A stretch of 64,000 nucleotides of DNA. Source: Protula sp. h YS-2021 (lineage: Eukaryota > Annelida > Polychaeta > Sabellida > Serpulidae). Position 1 is the first letter of the stretch; each line of letters starts with the position of its first letter. Shown piece after piece: positions 23,240 through 36,400 of the stretch. A model generated the notes under the pieces. It saw only the letters and a list, made by a program, of their open reading frames with translations, was not told the origin of the DNA and did not search any database. The DNA lies in contig OX457026.1 of the NCBI GenBank assembly GCA_949752745.1, positions 39,474,394-39,538,393 on the forward strand. Reading direction: 5' to 3'. A program made the translations under genes and the position numbers.

Positions 23240-25121
23240 AGGTCTTGTCACCTATACGTGTACAAGACTTTATCTTTGCAGGCCAAATGTTCAAGGAGCT
23301 GTCTGGAAACATCCAAAAGAAAAAAAATTAAAAAGCAGAAACAAACGAAGAAGCTTTTAGAATGACTACAGACTGAATATTCCCTTTGTAAACGTAGTTG
23401 CAAGTGAAAATATAGCTTATCCTATCCTCATTTTTTGTGCTTTTGAACTTCATATTCATCAGATATAAACTGTAATTTCTGACCTGTTTTATACAGTGCG
23501 TATCCATCTGCTCTGGACACTTAAAACAGTAGTTAAAACTCGAGAAATGAAATAAAAATCTAATGTTATTGCAATTACTGACTGTATTATAATCGATCAA
23601 TAGTCTTCGGACGATATAACAATTGGGTACTGCATTCTTTTATTGCAGTTAACTCATTTAAACAATACTCTTTCGCCAGTTTGATCAAAACGAAGGCGCC
23701 CTTTGAATATTAATTCAACAAATACATTTGGAGGGGGTAGGCGAAGAACCAGGAGGAAACGGCCAGGGGGAGGGGCGGGCGACAACGGGCAGGAGGAGGG
23801 AGTTGGAAAAGGTCCTTTCTCCCCATCCCCTTTGAAAACACAGGAAAAGCTTTTCATAAGCAACAGAATAGCGACAGAACTCTTTCATCTTACTTGAACT
23901 GCTGTAAATAGTTATATTATTAATACATATGTCATATTTTTAATGTTTCTAAATACTGTTCCTTGCGAAACACGCCCGAGAGTTAGGCCCTGGAAACACA
24001 AGGGAAACATCTGCACTGTTGTATTTTCTCACATGGCACAACATCAAGCTATTATTCAGGGTTCAGTTATTTTATACTTTTATACTTTTGCTTTTTTACA
24101 TCTTGTTTCGTCATTTTCGAGACCACTCCTCTGACAGAGCTGGAGCTAGGAAAATGACACTTTGTATACTTATAGCTTATCATGGATCCTGATCCTCCTT
24201 TTAAATTGTTATCTATGACGTCATCATCGCCGTCTTATGACGTCATGACATTTTTAAAGCTAAGTATCTCGAAAACGGTTGCACGTACAGCTTCCGAATA
24301 AAATACGTTATGAGACTACTTTCTGGTAACGAAGTATGGTGTCATTACTTTTACTCGGTAGCGGAATCGGTCTAGTTTGACTCAAAAAAGTATTTTTATT
24401 GTAACATACTCGTAAGCTGTTTTAAATATATGGGTTTAATAATGCACTGAATTCGTTGGCTAATGGGTTGCTCTGTCGAGTCAGGTACCAACAATATTGT
24501 GATGTCTGTTTAAAGTCTAGTTCATTAATTGATTGAACATACTTTTTGGTAGCTCAGAAGGCTGTTTTAAACTTTGACTTAGGCGTACCATTTAGCTACA
24601 GAATCGTATATTGCAATTATTTCCTAATCCGCCCACGTGCTGAAATCAGGGATTTGGTGACCATGGGGTGTGTCTTTTCGAGAAATCACAGGAATACTAT
24701 ACAGGGTATAATAAGTGCACTCAGAACCACAGTTTGCAACGTGATGTTTCAAATGCATATTTTTATTCAGTATCGAATGATTAACACAATATGAAATGCC
24801 AAAAAAAAAAAGTTGATTCTACAGGGTACCTAATTTTACAGAAAATTTCAAAAGCAAGTTTTGCTTACAACCTGGGCGAAAACTGAAGAACTTATGGAGC
24901 ATATAAATCGAAACGTGCAGTGAGAAAACGTAGAATAGCCGTTCCAGGGGCACTTATAACACGAAGGGTGGAGTCACGTACATGTCTGATTGCATGTTTG
25001 GCAATACTGCATCCAAGACCAGTGTCATATTCACCGTGCAAAAATCTATGCAATCTATGAACTCGCTAATTCGGGTGATTTTTAAAGTTGCCCCCACCCC
25101 TCCCCCGCTCCCCCGCCACCC
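23240..25121. other. No recognised feature
   Basis: Small frames at 23328-23600, 23654-23897, 23943-24134 and 24546-24794 have no domain. A C-rich block lies at 25088-25122, directly left of a GATATC element. Confidence 0.4.
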
Positions 25122-25742
25122 GACCAAAAATTATATTTTTGAGATGAAAATTTGAATTAGTGATATCAATAATAACAGCACGGTTATTGAGCTCAGGAAT
25201 TGCTTCTTTTTGCTACAGAAAAAATTGAAAAAAAAAATCTGCATACAAGGACCAGTCATTATTTTATTCAGATGTGTGCTTCTGAATTTTCTATATAAAA
25301 TAGACTGACAGTTTCATACCCAAAATTAATGTTTGAGCTCAAAAATCGTTTGATGATTTCGAAATATAAAATAACAAGCCTCATTCTGAAATAATGATAC
25401 CTGAAACAAATTCTTGATATCAATAAAAATATCAATAAATTATTGAGCTCAAAATTGAGATTTTGCTATCAAATATTTCATTTTTGCTATCAAGAATTGA
25501 ATTTTTGATTTCTAAAAATAAATTTTAGACGACCTTAATTCATGTCTGATATCAATAAATATTTCTTGATATTTCTAAATATCTATTGAATTATTTTTAG
25601 GGATCAAGGAAACACTTACAGAGATTAAAAATATAATAACAGATAGCAAAAAATAATTCTTGATATAAAAAATCATTTTTTAGATCAAAAATTAATCTTT
25701 GAGATCAATAATTGCCTAATTAATGTGAAACTGGATTCCATA
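25122..25742 (+). mobile_element. GATATC-type AT-rich MITE, copy B (left end missing)
   Basis: It shares TGATATCAATAATAACAGCA, GCTTCTTTTTG, AAGGACCAGTCATTATTTTA and many GATATCAATAAAT phrases with 22055-23239, 44885-45466 and 48785-49650. The right end AATGTGAAACTGGATTCCATA matches the right ends of the latter two. The left end is replaced by a C-rich block. Confidence 0.75.
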
Positions 25743-27340
25743 CTTTAATGACGGTGTAATAGATGCAACAGTTATTCTGCGAAATAGGTCAATGCCACCC
25801 GCACTGTGGTACAACTTGCAAAAAATTATGGTTGAAAATGCAAAACAAAACAAATTTCTGAGGAAAGGCACATATAGAAGTAACATTTCTGTCACTAAAC
25901 ATAAGTAGAACCATTTACAACACCGAAAAAATGTCGTTTCTGAGAAAGAAAAAATACATATTCGGGGTGTTCATCATCTGAGAAAGGCTTTCCACACTAA
26001 TGACCACTCCCTGTTGTTACAAAAATTAAAACTATTGGAGGCAAAGCAATGCTTGAAGTTAAAATAATCTCACTCTCATTCACATAATGGAGGGTTCTTG
26101 TAGTTTTTAAACCAAACAACTAATAATCTACGTTAATATCCATTTGTTCAACCTAATTCATCCGTAGATTCTAATAGTTCCCTTATTGCAATATGTATGC
26201 AGCGTGTTTGGAGCTAAAATAAAATTATTCTTATTCTTATAAATAGCCTTTCACCAGGCTCATGACGGCCAGTTTAATATAAAACATCTAAGATGAGAAG
26301 CAATTGTTTCTCATTCTGGGCCGGGTCACTAAAATTGTAAATAAAAAAGAAACGGCTCGGCCGGGCCTAAAAATTCGAGTAATAAAAATCAACCTACCAA
26401 CCAGATGTGTGAAATATTAAAGCAAGAAGAATTTACGTGGAAGGAAGAAAAAGTACTTAAAATGCCTCTTTACTTGCATTTTCATAAGGAAAAAGTTTCA
26501 CAAAGTAGCAACTCAAAGTAGGTTGCTGGCCTTGAGAAAATGGGGTGGGAACCAAGACGATTTTTTCCTGGCCTTATTTTACTTTAGATAATCAAGTAAT
26601 TAATTCTATCGTTATAACAATATGACAGGGACCAGAAAATTACAAAATTATATCCTATATGTCTTCGTTACCGATACTTTGACCAGCGAAAAGCCTAACT
26701 GGGACCACAAAGTAAAATTGCTAGCAGTGCTATGCCGTTATTACATTAAAAGTCACAAGGAGGTTCCTCTGGGGAGTTAACTGGAATAGATAAAATCCGT
26801 GTACATGACTTTTAAGCTGCCTATTATAGCAACAGGTTTACATTGTTTGTGATCATTTTTCTGTGGTTTTATTCTGAATTCTCATTACATTGTTCAGTTA
26901 CACACCCTGTTTATATGTTTATGTATTTTTGTGTGTGTATGTGTGTGTGCTCACGACCGACAAAGCTCTAGTTTTTCAGAGAACTAAATATCGTTGATGC
27001 TGTATAAATACATTTACATCATCTGACAGGATTATATTCTGTATCGGAACTCATCTATATGCAAAATATATTCTGTATGGATAAATACATGCCTATTATT
27101 TAACACTTTCAGCTAATGGAAAAAGGTGTGTAACATATTTCGACTCCTACAGTTACTGTATTGCTTAAACAGATTACCTTTATGTCACAAATATGCGTTT
27201 GTTTTTCTCATACAGATGGTTACCATTGCATCAGCAGGACACTCTCCAGTGTACACGGATCCATGAATAGATAGATAAGTTCAGGAAATTGGGGAAAGAA
27301 TCACTAACACATTGGGTGCACCCGAGCAACGGTTCATCGA
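25743..27340. other. No recognised feature
   Basis: AT-rich sequence with a short GTGTGT tract near 26930. No coding, RNA or repeat signal that I can support. Confidence 0.4.
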
Positions 27341-28191
27341 CTTCGATTCGGACAACCCCGTGTAACGATGCGTCAACAGGATCCCCACATCCGGTTAATG
27401 CACTTACGCGGCAGGTTCCAGAGTGCTACACAAACGGCGGCAAAAATAATAGGCAGACGGAACAACCGTATAAGCCGAATGACAGTGTCCAGACGTTTGG
27501 CGGAACACGGGATAGGTGCTCGCAGACCTTATCGAGGCGTGGTAGTGGACGCACGAAGACGCCTCATACGACGGGAGTGGGCGCTTAACCACAGTGACGC
27601 TCAGTGGCCAAACCGCAACTGGAGACGAGTGATGTTTTCCGATGAGTCAAGGTTTTTATTGTACAGAAACGACGGTAGAGCACGCGAAAGGAAGAGCGCT
27701 ACGCCAGACCTTGTGTTACTCAAGTTTACCGATTCGGAAGTGGATCAATTATGGTCTGGGGAGCAATTAAATTTATGTGAAAGTCTCAGCTACTCGTCAT
27801 AGACGGAAACCTAACCGCAACACGCTACATTAACGCGGTACTGGCAGGCCAAGTGGTCCCCCACATCCAGCAAAACAACAACGCCATCTTTATGCAGGAT
27901 AACGCGAGACCGCATGTTGCCAGAGACAGTTTAGTGTACCTGCAACACAATAACGTTAATATCTTACCGTGGCCACCTTACTCCCCAGGCATGAATCCGA
28001 TAGAATATGTCTGGGATTACGTGGATCCCAATGTTAGACGACAGGATCCGCCGCCGAGAAATCATGCCGAACAGCGCCGAGCGATCCAGGAGTGGCACCG
28101 CTACCCTCAATGGATAATTAACCGTCTCATCTGCTCGATGCCAAGAAGGATTGATGCGCTGCTTCACGGTGGAAGTGGTCACACACGTTAG
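27341..28191 (+). pseudogene. Tc1-type transposase, broken
   Basis: Tc1 transposases cut and paste DNA flanked by short inverted repeats at TA sites. Frame 2 carries the end of the HTH region (GQPRV, then DPHIRLMHLRGRFQSA) and the first catalytic Asp in MFSDESRF (27641). Near 27680 the reading must move to frame 1 (RFGSGSIMVWGAI). A TGA interrupts that frame at 27778. It then continues with the second Asp in FMQDNARPHVA (27898) and the Glu in SPGMNPIEYVWD (28003), 34 residues apart, i.e. DD34E, and ends at the TAG of GGSGHTR at 28189. The N-terminal DNA-binding part left of 27341 is not recognisable, and no terminal inverted repeats were found. The element is therefore dead. Family assignment is confident; the subfamily is not. 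Confidence 0.93.
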
Positions 28192-30984
28192 TGAAGTGCT
28201 TGGCTTTTGCTGAAACTGTGAACAGTGACAATTGGATCTACGCTTGTTTCAAATTGAGTTCTCTCAAAACGTTGCCACTCTTCAAGTTTGTTGTTTTATC
28301 AGTTAGTGAACATTTATGTAATCTAATTTCACCGAAAATAGCATCCTCCATGTTAAATAGTTTTAAAGATACAAAAACTATAAAGTGTGTGTACTTTTTA
28401 ATGTGCATGAGTATGCTGTGGACTGTCTGTAATGGCATGCCTTGCAAACCTATATGGATTTCATCTCCTTTGGAGAAATCTTTGATGAGGATATTTACCA
28501 AGAACTATTAATTTTTTTTACGAATTCTCGGTCATAAAGTTTGCCGTATCCACTTACCGTCAAAGAAGGAGGAGTTCCTGGAATGGCCCGTGCCAACAAT
28601 TGTCACAGAAGTGAGACCATTTCTCGAGTTCTGAAGTTACTAGCATCGCCTTCCAGGGCTACGCATCCATCGCATATTCCTTTACACAAACTAAATCAAA
28701 AGACTGGGCCTTCACTGAAAAACGGCGCGTGAACACGTATTTAATGAGCTAAAAACTGGGCCAGCGACTGACCCAATCTTTTCCTGTTCTAAGCACCAGG
28801 ATCCGTCCTAGATACTGGCGCCAGCACAGCGGGAATAAGAGTCGCATTAAGTCAGATACAGAGCCGAGAAGACATCTCAATCACTTGCAAGATGACTACC
28901 GGGTCGGGTTTGATTATTACTTTCCTGACTGCTCAGAGCCCAGGGTTTTCGGGGAGGGGAGGGGTGACAGCAGGTGTAACTAAGTTGTTATTTCAGTGTT
29001 GAACGCAGTAATTAATTGCCAAGAAGGCAATGATACCGATTCAGAACAGATGACTGCCCAAGTATGAGAAATGAGGATACGATTGCGCTTTTCAAAAACG
29101 GCAAAGCTAGTGCTGAACAAGAAAACAGCTTCATGCAATCTTCTGTGAAGTTCTGCACAAGACGCGGTGATGCGTGCGGTGTCCTGCTTCTATGTCTTCA
29201 TGTACAGCAAGCACACCAGGTGTTAAGAGCCATCTCAAGCAGCCTCCCAGCTGGGAGAAACATTTGGTCGAAGCTCTTAATTCAACAACTACACCACAAG
29301 AAGGATTCCACAGTTTCCCCGGTTATTGACGTATTCACTACGGCTGTCAAACTCACATGGTGAGAGTTCTCAGACTGGCCAATGCGGGTCCAAGGTATCA
29401 AGGAGAGCTTGATTTACACAGCACTGCATTATACAGACAATGGGTTTCATTGCCTGACAGAGGATGTCGAGCTGGTGCTTCGAAATGTTCTTATTAAGGG
29501 AGTGCCGAGTTTCCTGCAGGACAACTCCTCAGGGGCCGTATCTACAACAGTTAACTGTACAGTTAATCAATTCCGTTACCTGGTTCTTTAGCTACTGGTT
29601 AAAATATATTCTAAACCGGTTGATTTTTTTTGTGTGATGTACAGTTAACTGTAAAGTTACCTTTTGTGAATACTGGGGCAGGCGGTCATTTACGTCTAGA
29701 GCAACGCCGAAAGTCAAGGAAAAAGATAAATTCTTCTGCATCAGTATCAGTTGGGTTCCTCACACAAGGTCAACATTTCCAGTCCTTCGACCTCCTCAAA
29801 TCAAGGAAATCCTTGTAGCAACTTGTTACTTCACTAAATATGCAAAGAACTATATCATTTCTGATCAAGAGAATAAATCGTTGCCATGGATGAAGAAAAA
29901 ATATGATAGGACTTTTGAAATGTTCTTCGGCTCATTCTGAGATGCGTCACGGCAAATGAAAAGAACGTTTAAAAATATTGACTTTGAATTTATTTTGAAA
30001 AAGAGCGTTTTTAATATTTTCTTAGCTAATTGGGGACACTGTATCAGTGTTCCAAATAATATAAAACGTTTCATTTGTAGTATGATGTTTCATTTTTATG
30101 CTTAATCATGTGTGTAATATTAGTTTTATAACAGGAGTGCTTCGATTTTTTAAAACAGAGGTAGTGTAGCAGCCTTGCTCTTCTCAGATTCGCCATGCTT
30201 AAAAAACGAAAAAAGTACTCCTTACTTCCACAACAAAGACCTTTTGCAAGAAATAGAAACTCATTTACTTCCTATTTTTGCTTCTTGTGCATGGCATCTG
30301 CAGAATGAAAGTTTCTTGAAAATTTGTAACTTGGCAAACACGATTCTGAAGTGAACATTACTTCTCGAATAACATGATTGCAGTGGATTATTTAGTATTT
30401 TAGTATAATTAAACATGTTTCTGAATCATTTGTACACATTTTAAATGTTTTTTAATCATAATCATTTAATTTAGCTGTAAATAACGACATGAAATTGCTC
30501 ATGAATTTGTATGCATATTCTTCCTTCCGACTGCGACTGATCAAAGCAAAGCTTCAATTCATTTTAGGCTTTGTATAGATGATTCAGAGTAACTCACGTT
30601 TGAAATAAGAACGTAATATAATCCTTCTTTACAAGAAGACGGCGAACATTTACTCGTTATTATTGAAGATAAATTTAGTTCCTGTAAAACACCTTTTCCC
30701 AAACTATTTTACTTTTTGAGTGAGTATCATTCTCATACGTAAACTTTTAAAAGTTTAGTTCTTTCAAAAGATCTCTAGTACGTCAAAGTGTGGATTTGAA
30801 AAAAAGACTGACTAACTCAGTTTGTGAGCATTGGAAAAATCACTTCCTTTAGAAAAGTTTTGATAAGTCTTTGTACAAATCATCACTAGCTTTGGATGAA
30901 TAAAGGTAATGAAAAAGTGTCCAGGCCGTTAACAACTCGTTTTAGCGAATCTGAAAACAAGAGTGTAAAGGTAATCTAACACTA
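28192..30984. other. No recognised gene
   Basis: Plus-strand frames at 28191-28511, 28541-28732, 29064-29363, 29382-29591 and 29630-29818 have no visible domain or splice context. The palindrome ACAGTTAACTGTA occurs twice (29547 and 29641), 94 bp apart. Nothing else stands out. Confidence 0.35.
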
Positions 30985-31368
30985 GCCGAGTTCTGGCAAG
31001 CACTTTGGTGCTTAAAGCCAAATATTCTTCAGGTTGTGACGGATTGACCGTGGAATTTTGGGACGTATGCGGAGTAGTGGAAGTGTTAAACTCTAGAAAT
31101 GATAGAGGGGCTCTCAGCGAAAAATAGGGATAACAAAGGAAAATTCCATTTTCACAATTTGAGACTAATCTTCTCACCTAATACCGACTATAAAATTCTA
31201 ACTAAATGTATAGCAGCAAGGTTAGAAAAGCATATCGCAGGTATTATTCATCCTGATATGGCAGGCTTCATAAAAGATGGGTGCATCAGGGATAATATAA
31301 GGTGTATTGAACATCTGATAACATTCTGTGACATTGAAGCCCTTGATTACGTCGAGTGGTACTAGCTA
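30985..31368 (+). pseudogene. Fragment of an L1-like reverse transcriptase
   Basis: Reverse transcriptases of non-LTR retrotransposons copy element RNA at the target site. One frame reads SSGCDGLTVEFWDVCG (near 31027-31075), the usual SPGPDGL.EFY region upstream of the catalytic domain. A second frame (31099-31365) reads NTDYKILTKCIAARLEKHI, then IHPDMAGFIKDGCIRDNIR, which is the typical NVDYKILTK...HPDQTGFI region. They are offset by a frameshift. The fragment stops before the YADD box, and sequence on both sides is unrelated. The clade (L1/Tx1) is inferred from wording and could be wrong. Confidence 0.85.
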
Positions 31369-33519
31369 TTCGCAGTTTTGGAAATTTTTAACTTAATTAA
31401 CGACTTAATAGCATGGATTAAGTAATGCTGCGCAAATAGATATGTGTTTAACGGAAGGAATGCAACGTATTGGTTTAACTCAATTGATGGTTAAGATAAG
31501 AATCTCATCTTTCGACATTTTCTTTTATTCTTTGCATATAAATTATGGTGTTCCAAACAAGAAATGATAAATTTGTAAATAGTTTAAAATAGGTAAGAAC
31601 ACACACATATGAAATAAATTACACTTGCACTGTAAGGAAATTGATAGGTCCAGCGCAAAATTTAGAAAATTCATTTCTGCTTTGGCTCTTTCCTTGAAGT
31701 TATAAAAACTATCACAGAGAGTATGAGGTAGAATAAGACAGTTTTTAACTTTTAGGAATGCATATAGAATAAATTATGATTAAAAATGCAAAAAAAAAAA
31801 ACATTTATTCAAAAATTACTAAGATGGTTATTAGTTTGCAAGTTTGGTCCAAAACAGACCCAAGCTCAGAATTGCGAAAACCTTTGGTATCTGTAATCTT
31901 GAACACAGGCCATGTTACATATTGAAAACAAAGGGTTATGAAAATATTATTAGAAATACAATTTTAATTCGTTATATAGAGGCACTGAAGTTGAGCATTC
32001 CATAAACATAAATAATGAGAGTGGAATTATTTTCGTTCATATTGAACCATAATGTAAAGCATTAAAGTTAACTTGGTTAAAACGGATGCTTCAAGGAAAC
32101 GGGTTTAATCACATAATTAATTAATATTCAGTAAAAGGGGTGGTCTGCTACTGTCACTTAAATCTAAGTAAAGCGGCCAGTGTTTACAAAACAAAACAGC
32201 ACAGGCTTATATCACACACTTTTAATTGACACCTATTTGGATTCTTGTTTTTGTAAGCAAAAACAGGTGTCTCCCTGAAAAAAAACCTTTTAACCCATAA
32301 TTCTTTTTACTGAAACAAACAGAAATAGAGTGCTCGTCAACGACAGCGTACCTTAACATACCAAATACTTTTATTAGACAGCTTGCTTCTCATGTTCCCT
32401 TAAGACGGGTTGTGTATGACCTTGACCCAATTTTTGAAGGGTAATTGGGGGAAGTAACGTTATTGGACGTCATATTTTGGGTCTGAAAGGTGGTCTCTAA
32501 AACAGGTTTTACTGTACATCCTTTTCATCGTCCTTGTATGTCCCTTTCGAAGTTGGTCAATGGAGCAGTTTTGCTGTGCGTATTTCTTTTAATCCCAATC
32601 TGACAGGTGGTCAATACAAGCAAGTTTTATTTTTGCATCTTATCATGCAGGTGGTCCCTACAACACCAAATCTCTACCTTCATTGGTGATTTTTGGCCAA
32701 CCCTCACCCCCCACCCAGGCCATCTGATGTAGATACAATTCTAAGCTTTTAGCGATCGTTACGGTAAGGGTATCCTAAGTGTAGTTACATCCATGATATA
32801 TACCTTGTCTCGTACATTTCTATGCCCGAAAAAGAATAGACTGTGCAACGAATGACTCAGTTTGGAGGGTGACGGGGGATTTTGGTGCCAAAATGGTGAG
32901 CTTAATGTGCTTCCATGTGCTGCAAATATTGCTAACCGTTACATAATTACTCCCATGTGTGGAACAGCTTGGCAACCAAATGAAAACAAGTTTGCGGCAG
33001 ACAAAAAACAAATAGCTAGACCTGCTGATGCATGTAAATACGACCATATTTGTATCCCTCCCTCATGCCCCCAAATCCTGTCATAAACATACTCTGGCGT
33101 TCAACTTTCTAGATTGTTATAGCAGGTAAAGACTCATAATGCACAGCAACTGACCCTGACCCCTGAGTATCATGTTACGTGAAAGGCAATTACACAAAAT
33201 GTAAGAAATAGCCATGGATTGATATCTGTGCAGCCAATGTTTTTCAGTGTGTCTGGCGAATGCAGGCACATTGATGAATCTTTTGAAAAACGCTGAAATC
33301 CCAGTGTACATAATAACTATACTTAGTTTGCAAAAGAGCAGAATAAACGGGAAAGGTAGGGAGAGTGGGTGGTAGTGTTAGATTCAGCAACTGCAAAGTA
33401 TATCACGTAATACTTTCTACACAATGGCGCCTTTATTACTGTTCACGAGTTTAATGTTTAACAAAACCGTGAGATTTATCCGAAGCAACCAATAAAGCGT
33501 GAGATTTATCCAAAATAAC
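31369..33519. other. No recognised feature
   Basis: No coding or repeat signal. The minus-strand frames 32820-33047 and 33117-33311 show no domain. Confidence 0.4.
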
Positions 33520-34180
33520 TACAAGTTTGAAGTCAATCCGTCTTTCCGCTTTCAAGACATTTTTACCCAACTTTTCACATAATGACATCATGTGCCGTTT
33601 CCTTCTCCTTCAGACAAAAATTAAAAGAATCTTTCATGTCTACCAAACAATATTCCCACCAAGTTTCAACTTTCTCCGATATCCAATGGCTGCAAAATCT
33701 CACGTACAAGATTTTAACGTAATGGCGTTGCACGTCTTTTTAATTTCACTGCATCCATCAAAAGCTGGAACGACCGTCTGACTGACCCAAGGAATACCCA
33801 TATAAAACTCGATATGACTTTCCGTTAACGATATATTTTGCAAACAAGATCTTGTTCGCAATATTTACCTATTTTTGTGATGATATTGTACGCAGGTCGC
33901 GTTTGACAAAATTTGACAGAATCTTTCGGAACCTACCAAGCCACAATTCACCAAGGTTTAACTTTCTCCAATGTTCAGCGGCTGAAACATTTCGCACACA
34001 GGGTTTTTAACTAATGGCGTCATACCCTTTGCCTTATGTGTAACATGGCTCAAAAGTTGATAGAACCGTCCAAGCTACCAAGTTTGAAGTTGATCCGACT
34101 TCTCGTTCGAGACATCGTGTACACAAAATTATGTTCACAGACTGATAAACCCACAAACACACACGTACACACGTAAGTAC
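33520..34180 (+). repeat. Degenerate dispersed repeat (AAGTTTGAAGTCAATCCG type)
   Basis: AAGTTTGAAGTCAATCCGTC at 33523, CCAAGTTTCAACTTTCTCCG at 33659 and CCAAGTTTGAAGTTGATCCG at 34077 mark three to four diverged units of about 130-180 bp that end in a run of ACACACGTACACACG. Similar blocks are frequent in mollusc DNA to my knowledge. There is no coding potential. Confidence 0.5.
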
Positions 34181-34464
34181 AGAATTTCTTGTTTTAAATA
34201 ATCACCGCACTCCAACCAACTGCAAAAGTATCTTATATATGGATAGTTGGACAGAGAAATTACCTTTGTACACGGCCTTCTTGACGAGCAGTTTCTTACT
34301 TATCATGCGTTTGTGCTAAACTATAATATACAAGTTAGTTTTTTTATAGCATGCTATGGATTGAATCAAGAGGTAAAAAGCTATATCTGGGGAGCTTGGC
34401 CCAATAGATGGTACAGCCCATCTGGCCTTGTAGCTATGTTTTAATATGATAGTCGACAAAAAGT

Positions 34465-34673
34465 TTTTTTTCAATAAAAAACGATGGCCGGAAGACTCAT
34501 TTGTGCTAATTTTGAATTCCGTGGTGGTGAATAATCCCGTGCAGTCGTTTAGCTGAGGTAATTTGAGCGAAGGTCAATCCCCGCTTTCCACCCCTGGTCA
34601 GATTCGAACCAGGGACCATAGGATTACAGGACTAACGCGCTACCGACTGAGCTAACTGTCACCTCCTCGGCAA
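34465..34673 (-). mobile_element. tRNA-derived SINE
   Basis: Read on the minus strand, the head contains a good A box (TAGCTCAGTCGG, complement of 34643-34654) and a B box (GGTTCGAATC, complement of 34601-34610), the internal promoter of RNA polymerase III. A real tRNA is unlikely: after the T loop the stem is displaced by four bases (CCTGG, loop, CTGACCAGG), and about 130 bp of non-tRNA body follow, ending near an A/T-rich tail at 34465-34490. It stands head to head with the LINE remnant starting at 34775. No clear target duplication. Confidence 0.8.
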
Positions 34674-34774
34674 GAGGTTAAATATAATGAAAGCGAAACG
34701 AAAAGATTTCGCACCTTGTTTCATTTTTAATAAGCAAAAAGCCGCTACTGAAATTTACAACCATGTGTGATATT

Positions 34775-35395
34775 GATAGGAAAGTCGCGGCTCCGCCTTC
34801 TGCAGGTGGTCGAAAATGCTGCCGCTAGACTCGTTACCAACACTAAATTCCATGAACACTTCACGTCCATTCGCAAGCAACTGCATTGGTTTCCAATAGA
34901 GGTCCGTATTATTTTTAAAATTTTAAATCATTGCTATGACTGTGTTCAATGGAAGGCTCCACCATACCCTAGTCAGCTTCTTGAGAAAAAGTGCAAGCCA
35001 CGAACAGTGAGGTCTTCTAGAGGAATTCTCCTCAAAGTACCCAAATACCATAACAAGTACGGCTCAAGAAAATTCAGAGTTTTCGGTCCAAGTCAATGAC
35101 CTACCGATAAACTTACGGTGTATAGACTCTATTTGTTTTTTTTAAAAAGGAATTAAAACCTATCTATTTAAAAAGTTGTATAATATAAACTAATGTTTCT
35201 GGCTTGTGACTAGATATTTTATTCTATGTTTTCTTAGATTCTGTGGTATGTTCCTCTAGTCATTCTGTAAGGTAGTCATTTTTAGCACATTGCAGTTTTA
35301 ATAAATTGTAATTTTCCAGCTTCGGGTGTTTCACAATTATGTTCTGGTGCTATTGTAAAGCGCTTATAGCTTTAAGTGGGTTAAGCGCTATATAA
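34775..35395 (+). pseudogene. 3' part of a CR1/L2-type LINE
   Basis: The frame 34767-35099 encodes the extreme C-terminal part of a non-LTR reverse transcriptase: LRLLQVVENAAARLVT, then IRKQLHWFPIEVRI, FKILNHCYDC, APPYPSQLL and RSSRGILLKVPK, the conserved wording of these LINEs. A frameshift follows, and in another frame near 35140-35180 FFKKELKPIYLKSC fits the end of the protein. The 3' UTR ends GCGCTATATAAATGCAACTT followed by TATTATTATT, the microsatellite-like 3' terminus usual in this group. The catalytic domain is missing, so this is a 5'-truncated copy. Confidence 0.9.
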
Positions 35396-35419
35396 ATGCA
35401 ACTTTATTATTATTATTAT

Positions 35420-35452
<33 letters not shown>

Positions 35453-35490
35453 TGGTAGTGGAAGTAGTAGTAGAAGTAGTAGTAGCAGAA
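35396..35490. repeat. Compound (ATT)n-(AGT)n microsatellite at the LINE 3' end
   Basis: The LINE's terminal TTATTATTATT grades into AGTAGTAGTAG and GGTAGTGGAAG. The leucine/isoleucine-rich minus-strand frame 35381-35566 is a by-product. Confidence 0.95.
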
Positions 35491-36214
35491 AGAGGTGGAG
35501 GAGTACAAGTATTTGAAGAGAAAATATGTCATTAACAGTTATATCACCAGCTAGTATATTGAACATTTTAAAAAGTGATATCTTTTCTGTTTTCCCTATT
35601 TAAGAGATCAATGGCGTCAACAGTGGCCCGTATGTTCAAGCCTATAAAGCCGGACAGTTAGTGAGCATAATTGTTATATTGTAATCAGACCTACGATCTA
35701 AAACATATGTTCAGATATTGTCAAGGCCTTTTTGGTATCATCGGAGATCTATTTCGTTTCTTTAATTCGGCCACATTTAATCCAAGAGAGTTGGATAAAT
35801 CAAGATCTGAAGAACATGATTGAAATGTTGCACATGCATGCCTAAAAGGGGTGCTCAGATAACCTGGTTTACATTAAACTACATACTACTAAGGCATTTA
35901 AATTCGAGTATTTCTCACACATTAAAGGTGACTTAATGAGAATAAAAGATTAAACTTTTCGTTCACGTTTCAATAAGTGTTTCACTTATCCTTATGTTAG
36001 TATTATTATGTAAAACTTTTAATATGTGTACAAAACCTTTCTTTAATGCAACGAGGTACGGATGTGGCTTACGATTAGAATTTTAAAGCGAAATATGAAT
36101 ATGTTTAAATGTGTAAGACTGGGAAGCTGGCTAAATTTGCTTCATGGGCAAGCACCACAAAGTGTCACAAAGCTACACGAGCACAACACGCAATTGAAAG
36201 CCTCATTAGATTGG
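35491..36214. other. No recognised feature
   Basis: AT-rich, without coding or repeat signal. Confidence 0.4.
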
Positions 36215-36400
36215 CTCGCAATAGCAACACACAATAGCCACGACCCCCAGTCTTATCAAGGTTGGTTTCCGACAGCAGCACACAGCATCCATGCACCACA
36301 CAGTAGCCGCTACCCGCAGGCTCAGCAGGGGTGGCTGCCGATAGCAGCACACAGCAGCCACGACTAGCAGCCTCAGCAGGAGCAGCTCCGAACAAAGTGA
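36215..36400. repeat. Minisatellite, unit about 60 bp, three copies
   Basis: The unit contains CACACAGCAGCCACGAC, CAGCCTCAGCAGG and GGTGGCTGCCGATAGCAG. Three copies of decreasing similarity are visible. It explains the short frames 36062-36367 and 36165-36416 (minus). Confidence 0.75.

Noticed and set aside
34595..34673. Functional tRNA gene on the minus strand
   Set aside because: A and B boxes are good, but the T stem is displaced by four bases and a SINE-like body follows, so I call a SINE.
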